Assembly (NCBI GenBank): GCA_015680905.1
Contig: CM027378.1
Coordinates: 81,249,501-81,313,500, forward strand
From: Coptis chinensis
Lineage: Eukaryota; Streptophyta; Magnoliopsida; Ranunculales; Ranunculaceae
DNA: 64,000 bases
Direction: 5' to 3'
In this document: positions 31,400 to 42,886 of the stretch, in pieces
Layout of the letters: every line of letters begins with the position of its first letter
How positions within the stretch are numbered: position 1 is the stretch's first letter
The notes under the pieces: model-generated
Seen by the model: only the letters and a program-made list of their open reading frames with translations
Database searches by the model: none
Told to the model about the DNA's origin: nothing
Program-made: the position numbers and the translations under genes

Positions 31400-32953
31400 A
31401 CAACTTCGTCCATTATAGGTTCGCGAGGTAGGAGTTGGAAGGGCGTTAGTCGTGGGCTTCCGTCGATTCCTCGTCCGCATAATGATATTATTGTCGATGG
31501 TTCGCCGAAGCGAAGAGTGGTAATGGCATTTACCTCACCCCTCTTGGATTACTAGGTCCCGTGCATTGTTGAGTTCAAAGGCGCGTTTGTAGGCTTAGGG
31601 TTTTGAACCGCTTGGCCAGGGGAACACGCCTTTGACTTTTATCCCGAGCTAACAGTGAAGAGAGACTGCTGGATAGAAGCTAGGATTTGATTATGTTGAT
31701 TCATGTATGTCAGAAAGTTTCAGCCGCTTTATCGGGCCGTGGATTGTACCAAGGAGCAAAGCAGAACTATTTCACCGGTTATTATTCACGGGTTGATTTT
31801 GGTAGCCATATCCTTGGTTAGCGGGAACAAGGTTGCGGTTGTTTTGGTATCCCATATTTGCGTTATTGGGAAAATTACTTTGCCCTTGCTGAAATTGTGG
31901 AGGATTTCCTTGACGATAGGAATTGTAGTTCGCGGGTGGTCGACAGAACGTTGTTGCCACCGAAGGAGCTTGTTGTTGGACGTGGGGTGCCCAAAGCTAA
32001 ATTGGATGTTGTCGCCAAGGTGCATTAGGGATGTTGAAAGCACAAGCCTCTTCGTAAGGTTGGGGAGGACACTTTGATACCAAAGGACAATAAGAATCGG
32101 CGTCTTCGGGACTTAAACAAAGAGGGCATGGGGAAGCGTTGGCAGCCATGACCTGTTTGGGTTTTGTTCATTTACTTGTACCGAAAGAGCATCAACCTTT
32201 TTGTTTAGGGACTCGATTAAAGTTTTAATTCGGATCGGGTTTGACCTCAAACATAGACGTAACTTTGGTAGGAGTATCTTTAGAAGATCTAGAAGAATCG
32301 GTGTTTCCCCAATGGGTGCTTCGTGAGGCCTGCTTCTCAAGAAAAGTGTATGCTTCAATAGCCTTTGTCCATGAAACAACCGCCGCTCATGATATCTAAT
32401 GTTTTTGATTTGATGGTCGAGAGACCATTAAAGAATGAACGGACTAATACAAATGCGTGTCGAAGTTGATGATGGGGACATTCGAGAAGTAGATCAAGAA
32501 ATCTGCTCCACGCCCAAAAGGATTCCCCGGGTGCCGACGAAAAGAATTGAATCTTTTGAAGCATTTCTGTAGTTTTCTTCGAGTATAGAACTTTATCATG
32601 AATGCTTGAACAAGTTTGGCCCATGTGTCAATGGATTGCGGCGCTTTGTCCGGGCGAGCCAAACCGCTTTATCGCCTAAGGTGAAGGGAAACAACCTAAG
32701 CAAGACTTGTTCGTTGGTAACGGTCGGATGGCGGAAAGTGGTGACTACTTGTTGCATCCGGACGAAGATGATTGTACGGTTTTTCATGGTCTAACCCATG
32801 GTAAAATGTGTAACAAACCGAAAATGTTTGGCGAAATACTTAAAAATCACCTACAATCGCGATCGAGTTTAATGCAGAAGCGTGTCCTTCCCCGTAGGCG
32901 CAAGAGATAGAAATCGAAAGGGGTTTCTCGACTGTGAGATTTTCTTCAGCCAT
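31400..32953 (-). pseudogene. gag: Athila-A gag, broken
   Basis: The likely start is the ATG at 32953 (MAEENLTVEKPLSI). Then follow LRLFPFTLGDKAVWLART (about 32700), IDTWAKLVQAFMIKFYTRRK (32630-32570), a cysteine-bearing segment CPLCLSPEDADSYC (about 32130-32090) and a Q/N-rich tail (31960-31772, NYNSYRQGNPPQFQQGQSN). It is typical Athila gag order. Frames alternate at least four times. Confidence 0.75.
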
Positions 32954-34310
32954 AATTAAAGGAGATAATGGAAATGGAGATGTTTGACGAGGTTGATTTA
33001 CGGAGGAGGAGCTATGCCTAGGAGATAACATAAACAGTTGTATCTTGTATTTTCGACGGTGATATATAAGTTCTAATTCCTTATGTTTACCAGACCGTAG
33101 TCTCATACAAATATAAATTTTAATTTAGTGCTCATAAGGAATGAATAATGACAGGAGTTTTTTAGAAGTTAGGAAGGAGGGAGTTGAAACACGTCTTCCC
33201 CGAAATTGCTGCTAACTCGCAAGCGAAGCTAGGATAACGTGTGAATATTCCAGCAGCCAGGTCACCTGAGAGAATTAAGGGAGGTTGTTCGTGCTAGCAC
33301 GTTCCTTAATTAGGCAACCTCAATTTTTTTTTTCAAGTTTCCTAGGCACTGATGGAATAGGATGATTTATGATGGTGTATTATGCGGGGTGTTATTAAGA
33401 TGATTTAGATGAAATTTTTAATTACTATGATTTTTTCTATTTTTTTATATTTATTTTATTTATTTATTTATTATTTTAATTTACGTAATTAGTGTATTAT
33501 GGAGACGTGATTACGAAATATGCAATTAAAAACGATAGATGCCAAAATAGAAACTAACTAACATATACTAGTTTACGCAGAAAGTCTACCCATACAAATC
33601 TATATTACCTATACGTGCAACTATGTGTAAGTTATACGTGAACTAGGGGAATGTCGAGAACGAACTCATGCAATTGAATATCGCTAAGACGGAATTGATG
33701 TAACATACACATACAAAAATATTCTAAGCAGTGGGTTTGGCGCCACGATATATCAAAATATATTCGAATCATATTAATTGTGTTACGTAAATATGTGATG
33801 ACGAACCACCTTTACATGCACAGAGTTCTCATGCCAACATGCAAATATACGAGGTAAAACAGGTTATAGCAAATAATATCCTCGACAAAGTTTGAGGAGT
33901 TTAAGAGTTAGAAACCTGGCATCCCGCGATTCCTCGTATAGCGATCGACTACTCCCGAGCTTATGCTTACTAGTAAAACAAGACCAAAGAGCCCAAAAGA
34001 GTAATTGAAAAGTAAAGTGGCTCAGACTCGAAAACCGGAGTGTTGATACTCCGTTTAGTCTCAAGGTGCTACTAATTCAGTCTCGTCCGAGACTCTTTTG
34101 TCCGTTCAAGACTTCAAATGCCTACGGCACTTAGACCTGCTAATGAAAATAAACAAACTTGGTTCACAGATATTTGTTAGTAGAAAAAGTTAAGGTAAAC
34201 TATTTCGTAACTTGTTAGTATTGTAACAGAAATGGAAATTAAAAGATGAGGAGGTAAGGGAGGGGTTTTTATGGATGTATTCCAGTTATTACGTTAAGTC
34301 CAGAGTCCTT
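32954..34310 (-). other. Long 5' leader of Athila-A
   Basis: About 1.35 kb lies between the primer site and the gag ATG. A 66-codon upstream ORF (34064-33864) ends in a leucine-rich stretch; it may be a leader ORF or chance. An AT-rich stretch lies at 33400-33500. Nothing else is recognised. Confidence 0.45.
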
Positions 34311-34328
34311 CGGCGTGCAGCGACGCCA
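34311..34328 (-). other. Primer-binding site of Athila-A (degenerate tRNA-Asp type)
   Basis: On the minus strand TGGCGTCGCTGCACGCCG lies two bases after the LTR end. It resembles TGGCGCCGTTGCCGGGG, the site complementary to plant tRNA-Asp used by Athila, with several substitutions. Confidence 0.55.
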
Positions 34329-34330
34329 TT

Positions 34331-36115
34331 TGATAAAACAAGATTTACACACGTTTATTGGCTTTCAGTTACTTATTTTCTTAAGTCCGAGGTCCACAGT
34401 CCAAAGTCCGAGGTCCACAGTCCAAGTCCAAAGTCCAAAGTCCAACGTCCGTATAGTCATACGTTTTAGTCAAGTTACCTTACTCACGTGGGATTGGTAG
34501 GATAGGTCGAGTAAGGGATCGTCCAAACCTTAGGGCTCGGATAGGTTCACAACTGGAGTTACAACTTTAAATGAGTAGGATTTTTAGGTTTCTTTTTAGT
34601 TGGTTTTAATTAAAATAACGGTAATGCAAATAAAATAAATTACTACGGGCGATTATATGTAGGTAAACAAAATGTAGAGAAACAGGGAGAGAGTTAATCA
34701 TGCTCATGCAAGAATCATTTTTAACAGTTTTTATTACCAAATCACTACATCTCTAATTCGCCTCGCTTTAGACGACGCCGAAGTATTGATCCCTAGTGCA
34801 TGCCCACATCTCTAGGTCGCATTTCACTAGCATAAGGAGTTTTAATAATACCGCGATCTCTCGTATATTATTTCCGCCCTGGCTCGATTTCACATCACCG
34901 GACGAATTGGAGAGTCGTTTGTCGACACAAGAGAGTCGCACAGACCGGTCTGGAGCATCGCCAAATTCAACTTTGTACAGCCTCGGTCATTTTGGGACCG
35001 GATGTTAATTCTATGCCTAATTCCTAAGTAGTGATTCTAGAATATTAACGAAGTCAATCCGGATTTTACACGAAGCAAAGATAACCCTCCCCTTGAGGGG
35101 GATTAGCTTATCATCATAGAAGGAATAATAAAACTTGTCAGATACATTAAGTAAATAAAAATGCGACGTAAATTAAACTAGAAAAGAAATGATCAAGTTA
35201 TTAAGGGTAAAATAACTTACGATTATTAAGTCAAAAATGGAAATGGCTAAATGTAAATCTTGAAGAAGAAGAAAAAACAAAGCACTAAAAGCTAAAAGCA
35301 TTAATATGTTTGAAGGAGGATATATGAAGACCCCTCACATATATATATAGGTCGGGACCCTTCACGTGAAATCTTAATATCGAATCAGGTTTGGTTTTTA
35401 GCTAATTGAAAAGTTCAAAACTTTGAGAATCAAAGTTTTGTTTTAACCGTATTAAATTTGAAACCATCCTTTGCCACCTGCCTATGCTGACTCATCATGC
35501 CTTCTAGGCCCGCAGAGTTGGTCCACTTAGTGTGTCCAGTGGCGGCACCGATTTTGGCGTTTTTACGACTTTTTGTCCTTGCGCAGAGTTCGTCGCCCGG
35601 GTCGCTATGGCAGCTTCACTAGCCAACGTCGGCACCTAGATTTATCCGATTTGAGCTTCGGAAGTTTCCTGCTTCTTTATATGTGGGCCCATTCTGCACT
35701 GGTTCTGTTTTTTTGGAAACTTTGGCTCTAGTCAGGCTTTGTTGGGCTTCACGGGGATTGAGTGGGAATTCCAAATATTCTCAGATTCCCCAGACTTGGC
35801 GGCTTCACTAGCCAACGCCGGCACCTAGATTTATCCGATTTGAGCTTCCTAGTTTCCCCTTCTTTATATGTGGGCCCGCTCCGCATCGGGTTCTCGTCTC
35901 TTGGAAACTTCGCTTCACGCGGGTCGAAAGGGAGACTCCAAATATTCCCCGTATTCCCCGTGACTTCATGCATGTTTTATCACTATATTCATTCATTTAA
36001 TTCGCGAAAACCCGCAAAAGTGGTAAAATATAATTATTACATGATTATTAAACACATAATCGACCAAAATGCTATGTCTCTCGGGGTTTAATATTACAGT
36101 TTTGGGTGCTTATCA
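34331..36115 (-). repeat. 5' LTR of Athila-A (1785 bp)
   Basis: Homologous to 22239-24127 over its whole length except for a 103-bp deletion, with many small indels in GC-rich stretches. The internal duplication recurs (CTTCACT at 35613 and 35802). Confidence 0.88.
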
Positions 36116-36369
36116 GGCGTCTCGATGTAATTATGATGTGCCTAGGGAAGATACGTTATTACACCATAAGTAACATCATTCGTTGGAGAGCAAAGGCATT
36201 TGCTCCCCTTTGCTCTTCCTACTACTGCCTTTCTTCGTCCCCAACCTGTACTGCGTCATCTTCTTCAGGTACGACTGTCTTCCTTATTTAGGTATCCCGA
36301 TTGAACAAAGACTGTTGTTTTGGTTGGTAACTCGTGCATTGTCATTCTCGCTCGTAGGTTACACTATGG

Positions 36370-37357
36370 CCAGGTGCCGCAGATATGTAAGAGGGGAAGG
36401 AAGTTTGAGGGAGACTTCACCTCTGATAATGGAGGAAATGGAATTCCATCCCCACGTGCATGGTGATCGGGGAAAAGGAAAGCTGTTGCGGTAGAAGCTA
36501 AAGGGAACAAGCGACCTAAAAAGGCAGGTCGTTCGACTGGTGGCGTTGTATTTCGGTCGCCTCGATGAGTTGATGATATCGATTGACATGCTGATAGGAG
36601 TGGCGACTTGGGGCAAGGTCACCACGTCGCTTGTGAGAGTTCGTCTCCACGTCACGGTGACGTGGGGAGCGAGTTCTACTACATGGGGAAGACAGGGAAG
36701 AAGCGTGCGGTAAAACGTTCTAATTGCAGCTTCCACTCGGCACCCATAGCAACCAGTCTGCTGAAGGGGATCGTGTTGGACGGTGACAAAGCTGAGGTAG
36801 AGGATGAAGATATGGACACGCTATTGAGTACCATGGACATGGCTGCTTGTTTGGTGAGATACTTATGCGTGATGTTTTGTTTCTCTTACTTGGGCAGTTT
36901 TGTCGTTAAAATTGTACTTGCAGTTTTTTGCAGGGTATGACAAGTTGAAGAATGCTGTGCAGCGCGCTGATTCTGACACTAATCCACACGTTGAGCTACG
37001 ATGTATGCGAGCTGCGTGGGAACCGACAAGAAGAAACTGGAGGTGATGACTAAGAAGTGTGAGGATGTTGCTGACGAGAACGCTGTGCTAGCTACTGCTA
37101 TGACTAATTTGCAAGGGGAGCTGGCTAAAGTGACTGAGTATGCCAAATAATGCCAGAGGGTGGCGCGCAAGGAACAAGAGGCGTATACCATTGCCTGTGT
37201 CCAATACGCTGAGCTGGATGAGAAATATAACCAACTGAAGAAGGCGAATGACAGCGAGGGACAGGGTTCGAGTATGCGTGTGGTGTTGAGATCTGCCAGG
37301 CATACCCCTTCGACTAGCGCTGCCCCGAAAGATAAGCATGTTGTGGCTGATTCTTGA
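36370..37357 (+). pseudogene. Second antisense gene of Tat-A, 5'-truncated paralogue of 19379-21745
   Basis: Exon text VKRSNCSFHSAPIATSLLKG and MDTLLSTMDMAACL (about 36711-36853) parallels VKRTDCSFRSSKVAACLL and WMEIAQCL of the first gene. The donor GTGAGA follows the same Cys-Leu codon pair (36853/36854), and the acceptor at 36933 leads into YDKLKNAV, matching FQKLKEI. Thus an intron position is shared. The last exon is again a Leu/Glu/Lys coiled-coil (EVMTKKCEDVADENAVLATA) ending at 37357, with two frame breaks and a TAA. The N-terminal PF04195-like half is absent; the sequence toward 36116 is degenerate and then hits the Athila-A junction. Confidence 0.68.
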
Positions 37358-37839
37358 TTGTGATGAATCTTCTTGTCTTTGTCAATTATGGGAATTTTAG
37401 AAATATTTTGTAAGTTCACCTCTCTTATATGAGAGTTAACAATAGAGCTGTGTCTTCAGGCTTGCCTGAGCAGTTCGCCATTTTGATACTTGAACCCGGT
37501 TTCCACGAGAGTGGTAGTTCGTTGTTTTGTGAACATGTTAGAAGTATCGATCTGGATTTCCTGGGTAGACCCAGCAGATCGGTAAATTAATGTCTTGGCG
37601 TTGGCTGAGTATTCCCCTTGATTGTGTATGGATGCATGTTTCCGCTTGAATGTTTATAGCTAGCTTCTTGTTTATAATGCGTATGGGATGGAATGTCCAA
37701 GGAACCTGTGGTTTATCTTAAGAAAGCGTTATGCTTGTAGTTACCGCTTTCTTTCGTGGTTGTTGCGCTCTGCTGTGAGGCTTATTGGGAGTACTCTCGT
37801 CGAGCTAAGCTTAATATTAGGGGTTTCTCACTAGGTGAG
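37358..37839 (+). other. Downstream flank of the second antisense gene
   Basis: No gene. It shares CTGGATTTCCTGGGTAGACC-type sequence with 21886-21905. Confidence 0.55.
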
Positions 37840-38372
37840 TTGGTAAGGCGTTGGAGCCTGTAAGCTGGAGATAGCATTCTGCCTGTAGACAGCGTGTTGG
37901 CTTAAGAAAGCGTATTACTCATTGTGAGCGTGTGGGCTTATGAAAGCGTGTTGCTCATTGAGAGCGTTCTCGCTGAGTCGATCCTAGAAGTATAGGTCCT
38001 CGACTAGCGAGACTTCGAGAGGAGGCCGCGAGCTGTAAAGCTCTTGAGAGCGTTACGCTCGCCACGTGAGCGTTTGGGCTTATGAAAGCGTCTTTGCCAT
38101 CGAGAGCGTTCTCGCTGAGTCGATCCTAGAAGTATAGGTCTTCGACTAGGGAGACTCGGAGAGGATGTGGAGCCTGTAAGCCCTTGAGAGCGTTCTACTC
38201 ACGGAAAGCGTTTGGGCTTATGAAAGCGTGCTGCTCACTGAGAGCGTTCTTGCTGAGTCGATCCTAGAAGTATAGGTCCTCGACTAGCGAGACTCGGAGA
38301 GGCTGTGGAGCTTGCAAGCTCTTGAGAGCGTTCTGCTCACGGAGAGTGTTTGGGCTTATGAAAGCGTGTTGC
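37840..38372 (-). repeat. Tandem repeat array of about 140-bp units with conserved hairpin (Tat-A)
   Basis: AGAGCGTTCTCGCTGAGTCG starts recur at 37961, 38103 and 38241, spacing 142 and 138 bp, with partial units on both sides. Each unit contains GTCGATCCTAGAAGTATAGG followed by TCCTCGAC: outer arms GTCGA / TCGAC and inner arms CCTA / TAGG. The array lies directly downstream of pol. Confidence 0.88.
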
Positions 38373-38478
38373 GAGATTCGCCATTGCGAGTAAATGGAGT
38401 GAATTGTAATAATAAACAGAAGTAAATTAACTTAGAATTTACAGTAAAAGAAAATATGGAGTATACGACAACGTAATT

Positions 38479-39528
38479 TTATTGATAAAACTTCTTCAAC
38501 AAAAAAGTATTCCAAGGTCTTGGTAATAATTTTCCTTCTTGAGTTTTGATCCAGTATGCTCCGTTGCCTACAACGCGTTCCACTATGTATAGGCCTTCCC
38601 AAGTTGGTGCTAATTTGGAGTCATCCTGAGTCTTTTTAAAAACGAGATCACTGGGTTGAAAAGATCGAGAATGTACTCGCTTGTTGTAGGACTTCTTCAG
38701 AATTTGCTGATAGGATGCTACTTTGATAGCGGCTTGGTCGTGCCGTTCTTCCAGAAGATTGACCTCTCGTGCTAAAACGGAATCATTGTCTCCAGACTCT
38801 ACAAGTTCTGACCGAGTAGTGGTGACTGTCAGCTCGGTTAGAATAACAGCTTCTGTGCCGTAACACAAGGAGAATGGCGATTCACCTGTACTTGCGCGAG
38901 CTGTGGTGAAGTGAGCCTACAAAATGTTTTCTAGCTGGTTTGGCCATTGGCTTTTGGTCTTCTCAATCTTTTTTTTCAAATTTTCTAAAATTGCCTTGTT
39001 GCTCGCCTCAGCTTGACCATTACTTTGTGCGTACTGGGGAGTAGAAAATGCATGAACTATTTTCCACTTGGCCAGAGATTCTTTGACCGTTTTGCCCTTG
39101 AACTGTGAGCCGTTGTCCATCACCAGTGTGTGCGGTAAACCAAATCTGGTGATGATATGAGTCAAGATGAAGTTTCTGACATGTGATTCTTTGACATTTG
39201 CTAGTGGAATAGCTTCGACCCATTTAGTGAAATAGTCAGTTGCAGCTAAGACGAAATGGAATCCAGTACTTTTCTGTGGGATGAATGGTCTCATGATGTC
39301 CATGCCCCACATATGAAATGGCCAAGGGCTCGCAATGCTAATCAACTCTTGAGCTGGCTGTATGATGTTGTGGCCAAAGGTCTGGCATTTGACGCACTTG
39401 AGTACATATGCTTTGGTGTCGATCTGCATGCGAGGCCAAAAGTATCCCTGGGAGATCGCTTTGTGAGCCAAAGAGCGACCTCCAGAATGGTTTCCACACT
39501 CTTTTTCATGAATCTCCGCAAAAATTAG
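38479..39528 (-). pseudogene. Tat-A integrase (end of pol), one nonsense codon
   Basis: Minus-strand reading: zinc-binding HEKECGNHSGGRSLAHKA (about 39520-39466) with CVKCQTFG, core WGMDIMRPF, VMDNGSQFKG and GQAEASNKAI carrying the D, D and E residues, then after a TAG at about 38914 (the family has Trp there) FTTARASTGESPFSLCYGTEA and the C-terminal VHSRSFQPSDLVF to the stop at 38479. The reading is nearly continuous; only the TAG and one start-side frame question break it. It is the best preserved integrase in the window. Confidence 0.88.
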
Positions 39529-39753
39529 TTGGCCTTGTTCTGGGCTTACGCGTCACAAGTGAGGGCCGCCAGCGGACTTTCTGAACAACTTGTTATTCAG
39601 CACGCAGTAACGGCGCGCTTGATATGGGATTTGCTTGGCCTTGATACGCTCGTCTGGGAGCGTGCCGTGTTGGATGTATTCAATGATGGGCTACATCCAT
39701 GTTTGGCTCATCTGATTGGCAGAGAGCGGGCATAGGTCGCTGATTTCTAATAC

Positions 39754-40943
39754 CTAGTCTACTTGATAAGCAGGTCGGTCAACTACTTCAATGAGTAATT
39801 GTCTAGGGGCGCAGTCCGGTGTTTGAGTGGCCAAATAAGCTAAACTGTTTGCGTGACGGTTCTCGTCACGCAGGAAATGGTGTACCGTGACTTTTTTGAA
39901 AGAAGGAAGTAACTGATTAACGACTTGAAGGTATTTAGCGAGGTTACCTTCATGGGTAGTGTATTTTTTTGCAATCTGGCGAACAACTAGTTGCGAGTCA
40001 CTAAAGACCTGAAGCTCCTTGACACTAAGCTGCATCGCCATGCAAAGTCCCATTATTAACGCTTCGTACTTGACTTCATTGTTAGAGGTCGCGAAGTCAA
40101 TGTGAACTAATTTCTCGACTATGGCTCCCTCTGGGGATGCTAAGACAATGCCGACCCCACTTCCTCCAGGATTACTAGAACCGTCGACAAAAAGAGACCA
40201 TATTGATTTGGTGGCTTCCTTTGTGGGCACGACCTCTGCTTCTGGTTCCCAATTTGGGTCATCGACAGGGAAATCTGCTAGGAAATCAGCCACAACCTGT
40301 CCTTTCTGTGAAGTGCGAGGGACGAACTCCATGTGTTGCTCTCCGAGCTCTTCGGCCCATACTGCCATGCGAGTTATCTTGTTTTCTTTGTGAAGAATTT
40401 TCTTCAAAGGTAGGTCTGTGAGAATCTTGATTGGATGTGCTTGAAAATAGGGCTTGAATTTTCTTGCCGAGTATAACAATGCGAGTACTGCTATTTCAAT
40501 GTATGAATAATTCTTCTCAGCTGGAGTGAGGGTTTTACTTGTAAAGTAGATCGGTTTCTCGGAGTTGTTTTCTTCTTTGAAAAGAACCGAGCTAATGACA
40601 AAGTCTGATACCGCCAAATATAGCCCCAACATTTCGCCATCCTTAGGCTTGGCCAGGATGGGGGGTGTAGTCAAATACTCTTTGAGGGTGGAGAACGCTT
40701 GGTGGCACTGGTCGTTCCACGAAAATTGCTCACCCTTTTTAAGAAGTTGCAAGAAAGGTCGACACTTGTCTGATGCCCTTGATATAAATCGGTTAAGTGC
40801 TGCGACCATTCCAGACAACTTCTGGATTTGCTTCTTTGTTTGGGGATCAGGCATGTCCAAGAACGCTCGGATTTGGTCTGGATTAGCTTCAATCCCTCTT
40901 TATGATACTTGGTATCCAAGGAACTTCCCAGAGGATGCCCCAA
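39754..40943 (-). pseudogene. Tat-A dual RNase H domain (368-codon open frame)
   Basis: Open frame 40860-39754. Residues about 20-205 are the connection and retroviral-type RNase H (KPIYFTSKTLTPAEKNYSYI, KGQVVADFLADFPVDD). Residues about 220-350 are the archaeal-type RNase H: LFVDGSSNPGGSG, NNEVKYEALIMG, VFSDSQLVVRQI, RDENRHANSLAYL keep the acidic residues. It removes the RNA strand during reverse transcription. The dual arrangement is diagnostic of Tat. The upstream frame 40943-40860 is shifted. Confidence 0.9.
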
Positions 40944-40949
40944 AGTGAC

Positions 40950-41540
40950 ACTTCTCAGGATTAAGCTTCATTCAAGTTTGGCACAACCTGGAGAACGCTT
41001 TCTCGAGATGAGTGAGGTGGTCCTCCGGTTTCTTGCTTTTGACGACCATGTCGTCAATGTATACTTCTATGGTGTCACCTAACATGTCCTGGAACATGTC
41101 AGGGACGAGACGCTTAGTACGCTTCGCGCCGCTTCTTAAGTCCGGGGGGAGGACGCGTTGTAACAATAGATTCCTTTGTTCGCGTGATGAATGATGTTTT
41201 TTCTTGATCCTCTTCAGTGAGTGGGATTTGGTTGTATCCACTGTACGCGTCCATGAAAGAGAGGAGCTCATGGCCACACGTTTGATCGACAAGTCGGTCT
41301 ATGCGAGGTAGGGGGAAGCTATCCTTTGGCGTTTCTTGATTAACGTTCGTGAAGTCGACGCAAAGACGAACTGTCCCGTTCTTTTTTGGAACTGCGACGA
41401 TGTTAGCGATCCAGTCCGGGTAGTCTACTTTTCTAATGAACCCGACTTGCTTAAGTTTTTTGACTTCATCATTGATGGCTTTCTGGAATCACAGAGAGAG
41501 TCGTCTAGGTCGTTGGCGAACTGGTCTGGCATTAGGGTTC
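40950..41540 (-). pseudogene. Tat-A reverse transcriptase core, frameshifted
   Basis: About 41480-41225 reads AINDEVKKLKQVGFIRKVDY, IVAVPKKNGTVRLCVDFTNV and MDAYSGYNQIP (first catalytic Asp). After a frame change DMFQDMLGDTIEVYIDDMVV (41110-41040) carries the YIDD box. About 100 bp around 41140-41190 is scrambled or deleted. Confidence 0.85.
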
Positions 41541-42328
41541 ACATTTAGTCTATGACATGCAACATTAGGATCTATTCCAGGCACATCGACATATGGCCAA
41601 GCGAAAACATCTTTATTCATGGCCAAAAAGTTTACAAGCTGGGCCTTGAATGTGGGGTCAAGGTTAGCCCCTACATATACGAATTTGGGATCATCTTCGG
41701 TTCCTAGGTTCACTCGCTCTTTGTCTACCTGTTGAGATGTTGTCTTTGGTACGGATGCGTCCTCAGATGGGGATACTTTATCGATCTGAGGGAGAGTGGA
41801 ATTGGTCGCACGAGCTGGAGCGATATCTGTGGCGACGACAACAGGGGCTGGAATGGCCTCTGTGGTTATGGCAACAGATTCTGGAGTGACTTTCGGGATT
41901 GAGATTTGTTGTGCGACACATGACGGCGCGATTTCTGATGTGCTAACTGGTGGAACAACAATGGCGGATGTGACTTCTGGGGTCTTCACTGCTGGATTGA
42001 CAACAACTGATGTGACTTCGGGGATCCGACCTGGTGGAGCGACAATGACTGGATTAACTTCTGGAGTCAAAATAGACGACTGAACCTTCTTGTTGGATCC
42101 CCCAGCGTGCTGCTTTGATGCTTTGGCTCTGACCTCAGCGACTAGGTCTTTGGCCATTGTATAACTGGTGGGCTCGTTCCTTGTGTGAGCATACAGGTCA
42201 GCGGTTTTGTTTGCAGAAAGGATTTGATTACAATGATAAGCTTCAAGTTGATTGCTTTGAAGCTCCATCATGCCTCTTGGTCCTGGGAAGCGGAGAACTT
42301 GATGCAGCGTGGATGGTATAGCTTGCAT
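41541..42328 (-). pseudogene. Tat-A pol linker with Pro/Val/Thr repeats and start of RT
   Basis: The frame 42328-41489 contains a repeated P-E-V-T-S / V-V-P-P-V segment (about 42085-41850) between protease and RT, then DVFAWPYVDVPGIDPNVACH and NARPVRQRPRRLSL, the conserved entry to RT. The repeat-rich linker has low sequence constraint and may be a flexible tether; its role is unknown. Confidence 0.75.
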
Positions 42329-42337
42329 TTGGTGAAT

Positions 42338-42886
42338 CTAGCACTGCCCTAGGATAGTATTATAGGACGACTTGATGTCTAGAACGCTAAAGCGTGTATT
42401 GAAGCTGACTTTGTCCTCTCTAGATCCCACTGAAATTGGGAATATGATATTGCCATTTGGGTCGGCCCTGGAGCCATTAAATCCATAAAGAGGAGCGATC
42501 AGATCTATAAAGACTGACTTAGGTAAGTTTATTTCTTGAATTGTATGATAGAACAGGATGTCGCACGAACTGCCAGGGTCTATCAGGACGCTTTTGATTG
42601 TCCAGTCGCTGATCTTGACATGGACAACAAGTGCATTGTTGTGTGGGAGGCAAATCTTGTTGAGGTCGGCCTCGGTAAACGTAATATCCCCTGTGTTGCG
42701 ACCTGAACTTCGCTGAGCGTGTGAGGCTTGCGAAGAAAAATGATATATTTCTTGAAGGGTGCCGACACGCCTGCGTTTCTCTCTGGAAGATGTCACAGAA
42801 TCATCTGGGAAAGTGATCATATGAATAGTTCTGGCGTTGTCGCGATCTGATGAATGTCTGTCGGCGTTCATGGCGAGAACGGTCAC
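42338..42886 (-). pseudogene. Tat-A aspartic protease
   Basis: Open frame with ALVVHVKISDWTIKSVLIDP followed by GSSCDILF: the site reads D-P-G-S-S, a variant of D-T-G that I believe occurs in other plant Tat proteins. SSYNTILGQ near the end is the second conserved strand. It would release gag and pol products in the particle. Confidence 0.78.

Larger units (their letters stand above)
22239..36115 (-). mobile_element. Athila-lineage Ty3/gypsy LTR retrotransposon (Athila-A), nested in Tat-A
   Basis: Long LTRs (22239-24127 and 34331-36115) start TGATAAGCACC on the minus strand and end TTTTATCA. The flanks GGTGT (22234-22238) and GGCGT (36116-36120) agree at four of five bases, as expected for an old target duplication. 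Minus-strand order: primer site, long leader, gag, protease, reverse transcriptase, RNase H, integrase, an extra (envelope-position) ORF, 3' region, polypurine tract. Domain sequences are of Athila type throughout. All are riddled with frameshifts, and the RT active site is mutated. Confidence 0.9.

Noticed and set aside
41796..42083. 95-codon plus-strand ORF rich in Gly/Thr/Val
   Set aside because: Shadow of the Pro/Val/Thr repeats of the Tat-A pol linker on the other strand.
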